A DNA stretch of 64,000 nt from Arhodomonas sp052060015 (lineage in GTDB: Bacteria; Pseudomonadota; Gammaproteobacteria; Nitrococcales; Nitrococcaceae). Each line of letters starts with the position of its first letter. The first letter of the stretch is position 1. A program made the position numbers and the translations under genes. The stretch lies in contig NZ_JBPODZ010000001.1 of assembly GCF_052060015.1 (NCBI RefSeq), forward strand, positions 620,001 through 684,000. Reading direction: 5' to 3'. Shown here in pieces: positions 44,282-52,286 of the stretch. The notes under the pieces were generated by a model. It worked only from the letters and a program-made list of their open reading frames with translations. It did not search any database and was not told the origin of the DNA.

Positions 44282-46498
44282 CTAGCCGCCCGGCGCCCGG
44301 CGCGCGTCGACGACGTTGCGCAGGCCTGCCACCCGGTCCAGAACTCGGGCGAGCTGGCCGAGGCCCCGCACCGCTACCGTCAGGCTCACCACCGCCTTCT
44401 GGGCATCCCGGTCCGTGCGGGTGTTCACCCCGTCCACCCGCACGTCCTCGTTGCTGAGCAGCGTGGTGATATCCCGCAGCAGCCCCTCCCGGTCGTAGGC
44501 CTCCACCCGGATATCCACGGGGTAGCGCCGCTCGGTGTCCTGATTCCAGCTCACCTCGATGAAGCGCCCGGCCTCCTCCTCGCGCTGCAGCCGCTCCAGG
44601 CTCGGGCAGTCCCGGCGATGGATGGTCACGCCGTGCCCGCGGGTGATGAAGCCCATGATCGGGTCCCCTGGCGTGGGCTGGCAGCAGCCCGCCATGCGGG
44701 TGAGGAGATTGCCCACCCCGTAGATGGTCACATCATCGTCGCCGCCGCTGCGCTCGGCAGTGCCGGCACCACGCCGGGGCTCCGAGGACGCTGGGCGCTC
44801 GGGGCGTGGCAGGAGCTCACGATCGAGCAGCCCGGCGATCTGCCCGCCCGTCATGTCCCCGCGCCCCAGGGCGGCGAAGAACTCCTCCAGCCGGCCGTAG
44901 CGGGTGCGTGCCGCGATCCGCTCCAGGGGCACGTCCTGGACGCCCAGGCGGTTGAGCTCGCGCTCTAGGATCGCCCGGCCGTCGGCGACGTTCTGCTCGA
45001 AATCCTGCTGACGGAACCAGCTACGCACGCTGGCCCGGGCCTTGGGCGTGACCAGATATCCCAGTGACGGGTTCAACCAGTCCCGGCTCGGCTGGCCGCT
45101 GCGCGTGCTCAGGATCTCCACCTGGTCACCGTTGCGAAGCTGATAGGTCAGCGGAACGATGCGACCGTTGACCTTGGCGCCCCGGCAGCGGTGGCCGAGC
45201 TGGCTGTGCAGGCGGTAGGCGAAGTCCAGGGGAGTGGCCCCCTGGGGCAGATCGAATACGTCGCCCCGGGGGGTGATCACGTAGACCCGGTCCTCAAAGA
45301 CCTCCGCCTTGAAGCGGTCGATGAGGTCCTCGCCGCCCTCCTCGGAGCCGCCCTCGAGGAGCTGGCGGATCCAGGCGATCTTGTTGTCGAATCCGGGGTC
45401 CTCGCCACGGCCCTCCTTATAGCGCCAATGGGCGGCGATGCCGAGCTCAGCGCGCTGGTGCATCTCCCGGGTGCGGATCTGGATCTCGACGTTCTTGCCC
45501 TCCGGGCCCACCACCGCCGTATGCAGGGACTGGTAGTTGTTCTCCTTCGGGGTGGCGATGTAATCGTCGAATTCCCGGGGGATGGGCTGCCACAACGCAT
45601 GGACGACGCCCAGGGCCGCGTAGCACTGGGGCACCGTCTCCACCATCACCCGCAGCGCCCGGATATCGAAAAGTTCCTCGAAGCTCAGCGCCTTACGCTG
45701 CATTTTTCGCCAAATACTGTAGATATGCTTGGGCCGGCCCTTCACCTCCGCGTCGATGCCCGCCGACTCCAGCGCCTCCTGCAGCTGATCGCGCACGGCG
45801 CCGATGTAGCGCTCCCGGTCCACCCGCTTCTCCGCGAGCAGGCGCGCGATACGCTTGTAGGTGGTGGGCTCGGTGATGGCGAACGCCCGGTCCTCGAGCT
45901 CCCACTTCAACTGCCAGATGCCCAGGCGATTGGCCAGGGGGGCATAGAGGTCCAGGGTCTCCCGGGCCAGGGCGAGCTGCCCCTCGGCATCGCGGTAGCG
46001 GACCATGCGCATATCGTGGAGCCGCTCCGAGAGGACCAGGAACACCACCCGAATGTCCCGGGCCATCGCCAGCAGCATCTTGCGCAGGGCCTCGGTGCGG
46101 TCCTCATGGGCGGCGCCACTACGCTGATGGAGCTCGCCGATCACGCCGATGCGCGCCGCCCCTTCCACCAGGCCCGCGACCTCCTCACCGAAGCGTCGCT
46201 GCAGCACTTCCGGATCGTAATCAGGGAAAACCGGCAGGTCGTGGAGCAGGGCCGCGGCCACGGTCTCGGCATCCAGGCGCAGGCCGGCCACCACCGTGGC
46301 CACCGTGACCGCGTGGGTCATATACGCCTCGCCGGAGGAGCGCGCCGCCTCCCCGTAGACCGAGCGGGCGCTCTCCCAGGCGCGGGCGAGCACGTCGGTA
46401 TCCGCCGCGTCGACACTGACGGGCAGCCGCTCCAGCCACTGCGGGAAGTTCAGCTCCGCCTCGGAGATATCACCGAGCTCGCCGGTAACCTGGACCAT
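44282..46498 (-). CDS. relA: (p)ppGpp synthetase RelA (hydrolase domain degenerate)
   Basis: This 738-residue ribosome-associated stringent factor has a pseudo-HD domain, synthetase domain, TGS domain (about residues 400-465) and C-terminal ACT. The synthetase loop reads EFDDYIATPKENNYQSLH, the ExDD form of monofunctional RelA rather than RxKD. The HD domain keeps H62, H86 and D87 but has VF where hydrolases have Glu-Asp, and SERLHD where they have ADRLHN, so hydrolysis is probably lost. A SpoT enzyme must exist elsewhere. Confidence 0.93.
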   Translation of the reverse strand: MVQVTGELGDISEAELNFPQWLERLPVSVDAADTDVLARAWESARSVYGEAARSSGEAYMTHAVTVATVVAGLRLDAETVAAALLHDLPVFPDYDPEVLQRRFGEEVAGLVEGAARIGVIGELHQRSGAAHEDRTEALRKMLLAMARDIRVVFLVLSERLHDMRMVRYRDAEGQLALARETLDLYAPLANRLGIWQLKWELEDRAFAITEPTTYKRIARLLAEKRVDRERYIGAVRDQLQEALESAGIDAEVKGRPKHIYSIWRKMQRKALSFEELFDIRALRVMVETVPQCYAALGVVHALWQPIPREFDDYIATPKENNYQSLHTAVVGPEGKNVEIQIRTREMHQRAELGIAAHWRYKEGRGEDPGFDNKIAWIRQLLEGGSEEGGEDLIDRFKAEVFEDRVYVITPRGDVFDLPQGATPLDFAYRLHSQLGHRCRGAKVNGRIVPLTYQLRNGDQVEILSTRSGQPSRDWLNPSLGYLVTPKARASVRSWFRQQDFEQNVADGRAILERELNRLGVQDVPLERIAARTRYGRLEEFFAALGRGDMTGGQIAGLLDRELLPRPERPASSEPRRGAGTAERSGGDDDVTIYGVGNLLTRMAGCCQPTPGDPIMGFITRGHGVTIHRRDCPSLERLQREEEAGRFIEVSWNQDTERRYPVDIRVEAYDREGLLRDITTLLSNEDVRVDGVNTRTDRDAQKAVVSLTVAVRGLGQLARVLDRVAGLRNVVDARRAPGG

Positions 46499-46685
46499 GC
46501 ATCCGTCCCTGTGGCCCTGGAAAAAGGGCCGGGATTATAGAACAAACCTTCGCAGGTTTCCTTCGACCCCTTCGACATCTATTGAAGCCGAGCCGCCACG
46601 CACCGGCGCCATCGCCGGTAGGGGGATATGGCATCATTCGCCAGGACATGTGTACACCAACGGCATAGGACAAGGGGGACAGATT

Positions 46686-47666
46686 ATGCGCGTGGTCATC
46701 ATCGGCATCGGTGGTATCGGCGGCTACTACGCCGCGCGGCTGCAGCGAACGGGTAATGAGGTGATCGCCGTCGCCCGTGGCCGCCAACTCGAGGCGCTGC
46801 AGCACAACGGCCTGCGCGTCGAGCACCCCGAGTTCCATTTCGCCGAGGCCATGACCGCGGTCGACATGCCGGGCCTCCACGCCCATGACCCCGCGGCCGT
46901 GGACGCCGTGCTGCTGGCCACCAAGTCCGCGTCCACCCCCGAGATCGCCCGGGGCTTGCGGGAATGGTTCGATGGCCGGGGCCATCGCACCGCCGTGCTC
47001 TCCTTGCAGAACGGGGTCGACAACGAGCCCCTGCTGGCCGAGGCCCTGGGCGACGACCTGGTGATCGGTGGGCTGTCGATCCGCGTGGGCACCCATGTCA
47101 CCGCGCCGGGGGTGGTGGAGGCCACCGGCCCCGGGCAGGTCACCGCGGGGGTCTGGCCGGACCGCGCCAGCGCCCCCGCCGGCATCGCCACGGAGCGCCT
47201 GCCGCACATCCTTTCCGGCCTGGAGGTCGCCGGCGTGCCGGTGCAGGAGACGGACGATATCCGCCGCGAGCTCTGGCGCAAGCTCGTCATCAACAACGGC
47301 GTCAACCCCATATCGGCGGTCACCGGATGGGACAGCTGGCATCTGACTCACGACGAGCGCATCGCGCCGCTGCTCAAGCGGCTCATGCGCGAGACCGCGT
47401 CCGTGGCCCGGGCCGATGGCGTCACCCTCAACGAGCGCGATGTCGAGGAGATGTTCGCCATCATCCACGACCTAGACCCCATCAAGACCTCCATGCTCGT
47501 GGACCGCGAGCACGGCCGTCCGCTGGAGCTCGATGCCATCTGCGGCGCCGTCCTCGAGCGGGCCCGCCGGCTGGGCGAGGACACCCCCGCCACCGAGATG
47601 GTCTCGGCCCTGCTCGAACGCGGCATCTGGGCGGGGGCGCCGCAGCCGGATCCCGCCGGCGCATAG
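46686..47666 (+). CDS. Ketopantoate reductase-family oxidoreductase (PanE/ApbA)
   Basis: This 326-residue NADP-binding protein has the dinucleotide motif IGIGGIGGYYAARL at the N-terminus, KSASTPE and LQNGVDNEPLL around the substrate loop, and the C-terminal domain KLVINNGVNPISAVTGW with the catalytic-Lys region. ATG 46686 follows AAGGGGG; the frame extends to 46497 through the relA promoter without homology. It may reduce 2-ketopantoate in CoA synthesis, but PanE paralogues with other keto-acid substrates are common. Three genes follow in tight succession. Confidence 0.85.
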   Translation: MRVVIIGIGGIGGYYAARLQRTGNEVIAVARGRQLEALQHNGLRVEHPEFHFAEAMTAVDMPGLHAHDPAAVDAVLLATKSASTPEIARGLREWFDGRGHRTAVLSLQNGVDNEPLLAEALGDDLVIGGLSIRVGTHVTAPGVVEATGPGQVTAGVWPDRASAPAGIATERLPHILSGLEVAGVPVQETDDIRRELWRKLVINNGVNPISAVTGWDSWHLTHDERIAPLLKRLMRETASVARADGVTLNERDVEEMFAIIHDLDPIKTSMLVDREHGRPLELDAICGAVLERARRLGEDTPATEMVSALLERGIWAGAPQPDPAGA

Positions 47667-47686
47667 CGCCGCGGGGCGGCCGCGAC

Positions 47687-48550
47687 GTGTACGCCTGGGT
47701 ACTCCCCTTGGTAGCGGCGCCGGCGCTCGCCGCCGCCGGTGTCCTGGGCCACGCCCGCCTGCGGGCGGCCCTGGCGGCGCCGCGCGTCCCCGTGACCGCG
47801 AGCCTCGCCGAACACGGCCTGCCGGGGCGCACCGTGCAGCTGCCCACCCGCCGGGGCCGGCAGCTCGAGGCCTGGCTGATACCCGGCCGATCGGGCAAGG
47901 GGATTGCGGTGATCACCCACGGCTGGGGGGCGAACCGCGAGCTGATGCTGCCCCTGGCCCGGCCACTGCACGAGGCGGGCTGGACGGTGCTCGCCTTCGA
48001 CGCCCGCAACCACGGCAACAGCGACGACGACACCTTTTCCTCCATGCCGCGCTTCGCCGAGGACATCGACGCCGCCGTGGCGTGGCTGCGGGGCCCGGCC
48101 GGTTACGGGGACGCGCGGCTTGCCCTGATCGGTCACTCCGTGGGGGCGGCGGCGACGCTGCTGGCCGCCGCGCGGCGGGAGGACGTGGCGAGGGTGGTCA
48201 GCCTCTCCAGCTTCGCCCATCCCGAACCGATGATGCGCCGCTGGCTGGCGGAAAAGGGCCTGCCGTTCTTCCCGCTGGGATGGTACGTGTTGCGCTACGT
48301 GGAGCGGGTCATCGGCCACCGCTTCGACGATATCGCGCCGGTGCGCACCATCCGCCGAATCCGTTGCCCCGTCCTCCTCGCCCATGGCCAGGGGGATACG
48401 GTAATCCCGCCGACGGACCTGGAGGCGATATGGGCGGCGGCCGGCGACGCGGAGGTCCAGGTGCACTGGCTCCCCGGCGGCCATGATGCCAGCGCCCACA
48501 TCAACGACCACGTCGGCGCCCTGATCCGCTTCCTCGACCATGACCGCTGA
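47687..48550 (+). CDS. Alpha/beta hydrolase with N-terminal membrane helix
   Basis: This 287-residue protein has one N-terminal hydrophobic helix (about residues 3-20), then an alpha/beta hydrolase fold: oxyanion segment THGWGANRE, FDARNHGNSD, nucleophile elbow GHSVGA and a C-terminal LPGGHDA with the catalytic His. The start is GTG 47687, 20 bp after the PanE-like stop; Shine-Dalgarno support is weak. It overlaps the TauE-like gene by 11 bp. Membrane-attached esterase or lipase activity is likely, substrate unknown. Confidence 0.8.
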   Translation: MYAWVLPLVAAPALAAAGVLGHARLRAALAAPRVPVTASLAEHGLPGRTVQLPTRRGRQLEAWLIPGRSGKGIAVITHGWGANRELMLPLARPLHEAGWTVLAFDARNHGNSDDDTFSSMPRFAEDIDAAVAWLRGPAGYGDARLALIGHSVGAAATLLAAARREDVARVVSLSSFAHPEPMMRRWLAEKGLPFFPLGWYVLRYVERVIGHRFDDIAPVRTIRRIRCPVLLAHGQGDTVIPPTDLEAIWAAAGDAEVQVHWLPGGHDASAHINDHVGALIRFLDHDR

Positions 48551-49292
48551 CCTCGCCGCCCTCCTGCCACCAGGGATCCCGCCGCTGGTTGCGGGGCTGC
48601 TGGTGCTCACCGCGGCGGCCACCTCATTCATCACCGCCGCCCTGGGCGTCGGCGGCGGGGTGGTGTTCCTCGCCGTCCTCGGTCTGTTCGCCCCGCCGTC
48701 GGCCCTCATCCCCGTCCACGGCGTGGTGCAGCTCGGCTCCAACGTGGGGCGGACCCTGCTGATGTGGCGCGATATCAGCACGGCGCCACTGCTCACCTTC
48801 GGCATCGGCAGCCTCGTCGGCGCCGCGGTCGGTGGTTCCATCGCCGTGGACCTCCCCCCGCACTGGCTGCGAATGGGCCTGGGGCTGTTCATCCTATTCG
48901 CCGTGTGGGGCCCGAAACCGGAGCTCGGACGCGCCGGACTGTGGGTCGGCGGCGGCGTGACCTCGTTTCTCACCATGTTCTTCGGCGCCACGGGGCCGCT
49001 GGTGGCCACGCTCATCAAGGCCCTCGCCCTGGACCGGGTCACCCACGTCGCCACCTTCTCCGCGTGCATGTGCCTCCAGCACGGCATCAAGATCGCGGCC
49101 TTCGGCATCCTCGGCTTCGCCTTCGCGCCATGGGCCTGGCTGCTCGCGGCGATGATCGCCGCCGGCCTCGCCGGGACGGTCATCGGCCGCCACGTACTAC
49201 TGCGCACCCCGGACCGGCGCTTTCACCGCCTGCTGGATATCCTGCTCACCGCGCTTGCGCTGCGGCTGCTGTGGATGGGGCTGTCCGCGTGA
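48540..49292 (+). CDS. TauE/SafE-family permease
   Basis: This 250-residue protein has about eight hydrophobic helices in two repeated halves, with the family loops AALGVGGGVVFLAVLGLF and FFGATGPLVATLIKALAL. Members export sulfite, sulfoacetate or related organic anions. The gene overlaps both neighbours, by 11 bp with the hydrolase and by 4 bp with the Acr3-like gene, so the four genes from 46.7 to 50.2 kb probably form one transcript. The substrate is not deducible. Confidence 0.85.
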   Translation: MTADLAALLPPGIPPLVAGLLVLTAAATSFITAALGVGGGVVFLAVLGLFAPPSALIPVHGVVQLGSNVGRTLLMWRDISTAPLLTFGIGSLVGAAVGGSIAVDLPPHWLRMGLGLFILFAVWGPKPELGRAGLWVGGGVTSFLTMFFGATGPLVATLIKALALDRVTHVATFSACMCLQHGIKIAAFGILGFAFAPWAWLLAAMIAAGLAGTVIGRHVLLRTPDRRFHRLLDILLTALALRLLWMGLSA

Positions 49293-50248
49293 CCCGCGAA
49301 CGGCTGGAGCGAAACCAATCCTGGATCTACCTCACGTCGATCCTCGCCGGCCTCGCGGTGGGACTGGCATGGCCGTCGTTGGCGACCGCCCTGGAGCGGG
49401 CCCTCTGGCCCCTGCTCGCCTGCCTGCTCTACGCCACCTTCACCCAAGTGCCCCTGACCGATCTCCGGGGCGGCTTTCGCGACTGGCGCTACCTCGCCGC
49501 CATGCTGACCGGCAACTTTCTGGCGATCCCCCTATTCGTGGGTGCCCTCGCCCACGCCCTGCCACTGGCCCCGCCCGTGCAGCTGGGGGTACTCCTGGTG
49601 CTGCTGGTGCCGTGCACGGACTGGTTCATCAGCTTCACCCATCTCGGCCGCGGCGATACCGGCCGCGCCATCGCCGCCACCCCTTTCCTGCTGGTGATCC
49701 AGCTGCTCGCCCTACCCGTGTATCTGTGGCTGTTCTTCGGTCCAACGCTGTTCGAGCTCGCCGTGGGCGGGCACCTGCTCGCCCCCTTCACTGGCCTGAT
49801 CCTGCTGCCGCTCCTGCTCGCGGGGTTCACCGAACGCCTGGCCGTCGACCACCACCGGGTGCAACGGCTGGTGCACGGCCTCGCCCGGCTACCGGTACCC
49901 CTGCTCGCCCTCGTGGTGTTCGCCGTCGCCGCCTCCCAGGTCCCGCTGGTGGCGGGGCTAATGGGCGTACTGCCGAAGGTGCTGCTCGCCTTCGTGGCGT
50001 TCCTGCTGTTCTCCGCCCTCCTCGGGCCGCTGCTCGCCCGGGTGTTCCGGCTGGAGCTCCGCGCCGCGCGCACACTGACCTTCAGCCTCGGCACCCGCAA
50101 CTCGTTCGTCCTCCTGCCCATAGCGCTCGGCCTACCGGAGCCCTGGCGGGCCGCGGTGGTGGTCATCGTCTTTCAGACGCTGGTGGAGCTGTTCGGGATG
50201 GTGGCCTACATCTCCTGGGTCCCGCGGCGGTTGCTGCCGGACCGTTGA
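49289..50248 (+). CDS. Acr3/bile-acid:sodium-symporter superfamily transporter
   Basis: This 319-residue protein with about ten hydrophobic helices has the segment LVPCTDWFISFTHLGRGD, with C109 in the place of the conserved thiolate of Acr3 arsenite exporters, and a C-terminal FSLGTRNSFVLLPIALGLPE half-repeat. The start is GTG 49289 in a GTGA overlap. No arsR or arsC is adjacent, so arsenite export is possible but unproven. It is the last core-like gene before the foreign segment. Confidence 0.82.
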   Translation: MTRERLERNQSWIYLTSILAGLAVGLAWPSLATALERALWPLLACLLYATFTQVPLTDLRGGFRDWRYLAAMLTGNFLAIPLFVGALAHALPLAPPVQLGVLLVLLVPCTDWFISFTHLGRGDTGRAIAATPFLLVIQLLALPVYLWLFFGPTLFELAVGGHLLAPFTGLILLPLLLAGFTERLAVDHHRVQRLVHGLARLPVPLLALVVFAVAASQVPLVAGLMGVLPKVLLAFVAFLLFSALLGPLLARVFRLELRAARTLTFSLGTRNSFVLLPIALGLPEPWRAAVVVIVFQTLVELFGMVAYISWVPRRLLPDR

Positions 50249-50775
50249 GGCCGACTTATCGGGACACGGTGACTGCCGCCTCCCCAGCACAGGCAAAGGG
50301 ACGATTGAAGAGGCTCAGGACCGTGACAGCGCGAGGGCCGCTACGCTCCAGGATTGCTAGCTTCCCAACCGAACAATGCTCGCCTAGACAATCGTCCGCA
50401 TCCCGTAGCACGCTATGCTTATCAGAACCAAGAAGCAGGAGTGGGGGACACGGTATGGACACCGGGGCTTGGCCGTTTCCAACACAACTCGACAGCCACC
50501 CCCAGACGACGTTGACCCGATATCCCCCCTCCACGTGCCCACGCTCCCACGTCAGACCGACGGCACGATATTGCGGAAACCATCCCACGATGCGGCTAAT
50601 AATGTCCGGAAAACCCGCATCTTATGCGGCTACGGCAGCGGCACGGATAACCAATAAGCGCGCCGGCACGTTCATTCAATATATGTGCCCGCTGCCTAAT
50701 CACTGGTTGCGCGGTGTGAGGCGATAGCGGTGGTGGTCGGCATGAACTTTGGTCGGTAAGAGGTAGGAGCGAACA
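50249..50775. other. 527-bp non-coding junction before the cassette cluster
   Basis: No convincing gene is visible: the open frames here are short, lack domain similarity and change strand. GC content falls in steps toward the right. Visible structure includes ATGCGGCTA twice (near 50590 and 50625) and CCGCATCTTATGCGG, an inverted repeat. No integrase or transposase remnant and no good attI or attC core (GTTRRRY) was found, so the left boundary of the insertion is not defined by sequence. Confidence 0.5.
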
Positions 50776-51480
50776 ATGACGCTTGATGAGATAAAAAACG
50801 CCCTAGAACAAGGCGGCTACGCGATCAACTCGGAAAAGAGGGCCGGCAACGACCTCGGATGGCAGCTACGTCTCACAAATGGCGGTATCGTCAATGTATT
50901 CGATACAGGCAATTTTAACGTGCAAGGCAAGTGTCAGCCCGAAATCAAAGAGGCTTTGGGGGTGGTCGGGTCTGGAAGCTCGAACGCACCATCTGCGCCA
51001 GGGTCGCAAAAATCTAACAACGGATACACGAAGGTATTCGTAGTCTACGGACATGACGAAACTGCGAAGAACCACTTGGAAGCGATGCTTCGCCGGTGGG
51101 GCCTTGAGCCGCTCATACTCGATCAACTGCCGTCGGAAGGGCAAACACTGATAGAGAAGCTTGAGACTTATACGGCTGAAGTAAACTTCGCTGTGGTGCT
51201 TGCAACACCCGACGATGAAGGGCACCGCGCTGGCCACGATGATGAGAAGGCGTTTAGAGCACGCCAGAACGTCGTTTTGGAAATGGGAATGTTACTGTCC
51301 GTTCTCGGACGAAGTCGTGTCGCGATTGTACTAAAGCAGCAGTCGAATATGGAGAGGCCGTCGGACATTCAGGGTTTGATTTACATACCGTACAAGGACG
51401 ATTTACAGAAAGAAGCGGCGCCGACCTTGGCCAAAGAAATGTCCACACAGGGGTACCACATTGACGTGGCGAAACTGTAG
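50776..51480 (+). CDS. TIR-like domain protein of the CAP12/Pycsar-effector type
   Basis: This 234-residue protein has two parts. Residues 1-60 are a small N-terminal domain (INSEKRAGNDLGWQLRLTN, then GGIVNVFDTGNFNVQGK). Residues 85-225 match the TIR-like family formerly called 'predicted nucleotide-binding' (PF10137): KVFVVYGHDETAKNHLEAML, QTLIEKLE, FAVVLATPDDEG, and RQNVVLEMGMLLSVLGRSRV with the candidate catalytic Glu. Related TIR domains cleave NAD+ in anti-phage immunity. No cyclase or sensor gene is adjacent, so it would have to sense infection itself or serve another role. GGAG lies 6 bp before the ATG. An attC-like site follows 3 bp after the stop. Confidence 0.82.
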   Translation: MTLDEIKNALEQGGYAINSEKRAGNDLGWQLRLTNGGIVNVFDTGNFNVQGKCQPEIKEALGVVGSGSSNAPSAPGSQKSNNGYTKVFVVYGHDETAKNHLEAMLRRWGLEPLILDQLPSEGQTLIEKLETYTAEVNFAVVLATPDDEGHRAGHDDEKAFRARQNVVLEMGMLLSVLGRSRVAIVLKQQSNMERPSDIQGLIYIPYKDDLQKEAAPTLAKEMSTQGYHIDVAKL

Positions 51481-51483
51481 CCC

Positions 51484-51555
51484 GCCCTACAAAGCGCTGC
51501 AGTCGACGCCGAAACCGCCCGGCGGTTTCGGCGCCCCTGAGCGCCAGCGTTAAAC
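51484..51555 (+). repeat. attC-like site 1 (after the TIR-like gene)
   Basis: The right core is GTTAAAC (51549-51555), matching GTTRRRY. The left core GCCCTAC (51484-51490) differs from RYYYAAC at one base. Between them AGCGCTG and CCAGCG form the inner arms. A central 13-bp palindrome (51507-51519 with 51521-51533) would make the single-stranded hairpin that integron integrases recognise. The length of 72 bp is in the normal attC range. Confidence 0.5.
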
Positions 51556-51581
51556 GGCCGGGTCGACAGGAGTGCTGCAAA

Positions 51582-52208
51582 ATGGAAATTTGCGCGATCT
51601 GCGCTGAACATGAAGCTACCACTAGGGATCATGTTCCGCCGAAATCCATATTTCCTAGGCCTCGTCCTGGCAACTTAATCACCGTCCCAGCGTGTGCTGA
51701 ATGCAACAATGGCGCCTCAGACCTTGACGACTTGTTTAAGGTCTACCTGAGTATGCAGGCAGCCGCGAACAGCGAAATTGCCGCGCGTCTTTTCCGTGAA
51801 AAGACAGTCCGCACTTTGAAGAGAAACCAGCGCCTATTGAATAAACTCCAAGAGGAATCCGCCCAGATCGAGGTGACAACGGAAGAAGGAAGGATTGAAA
51901 CACGCACGGGTTACCTGTGGGATTCGGTGGCACATGATGCTGTAATTGAGAGAACTATTCGTGGCCTTTACTGGCATCACTGGGGTGCTCCACTCACCCG
52001 GGATGCCACCCTATCGGTCCAGTGGTTGCAAACAATTCCCGACCAGGTCCTGGAAAAAATCTCTCTGTTCAATGAGGTTGCGCTCGGAGATGATCAGGTT
52101 GTCTACAAGTACATAATCTCTACGGATGATCCTCGCTTTTCGTTGTGGTTTTTCGATTTTTACGGGGCTCACTGGGCCAGTGGATATACACAACCAACCG
52201 TCATTTGA
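51582..52208 (+). CDS. HNH-endonuclease-like protein
   Basis: This 208-residue protein has an N-terminal treble-clef/HNH arrangement: CAIC at residues 4-7, RDHVPPKSIF with the candidate catalytic His, and CAECNNGASDLDD closing the zinc site. The remaining 150 residues are helical and beta-rich with no recognised domain. Proteins of this form are frequent orphan genes in mobile DNA. The gene begins 33 bp after the core of attC-like site 1 and its stop lies inside site 2, as expected for an integron cassette. Confidence 0.7.
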   Translation: MEICAICAEHEATTRDHVPPKSIFPRPRPGNLITVPACAECNNGASDLDDLFKVYLSMQAAANSEIAARLFREKTVRTLKRNQRLLNKLQEESAQIEVTTEEGRIETRTGYLWDSVAHDAVIERTIRGLYWHHWGAPLTRDATLSVQWLQTIPDQVLEKISLFNEVALGDDQVVYKYIISTDDPRFSLWFFDFYGAHWASGYTQPTVI

Positions 52209-52274
52209 CCAGGCGCTCCATCCGACCGCTAACCCGCTGCGCGGACTAGCGGCTGCTGAGCACTCTCGTTAGGG
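52203..52274 (+). repeat. attC-like site 2 (after the first HNH gene)
   Basis: The right core GTTAGGG (52268-52274) matches GTTRRRY except at the last base. The left core ATTTGAC (52203-52209) matches RYYYAAC with one mismatch. An imperfect hairpin with arms CCGCTA (52226-52231) and TAGCGG (52247-52252), extended by CCGC/GCGG, occupies the centre. The 72-bp length equals site 1. Confidence 0.5.
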
Positions 52275-52286
52275 TAATTAATAGCC

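Noticed and set aside
50256..50657. Overlapping small open frames left of the cassette cluster (50256-50588 minus, 50415-50657 plus)
   Set aside because: No recognisable domain, no good Shine-Dalgarno, and no resemblance to integrases or transposases. Treated as non-coding junction.
50700..50775. attI or an additional attC upstream of the TIR-like gene
   Set aside because: GCCTAATC near 50695 resembles a left core, but no GTTRRRY right core or paired arms follow before the start codon, so I could not support a site here.
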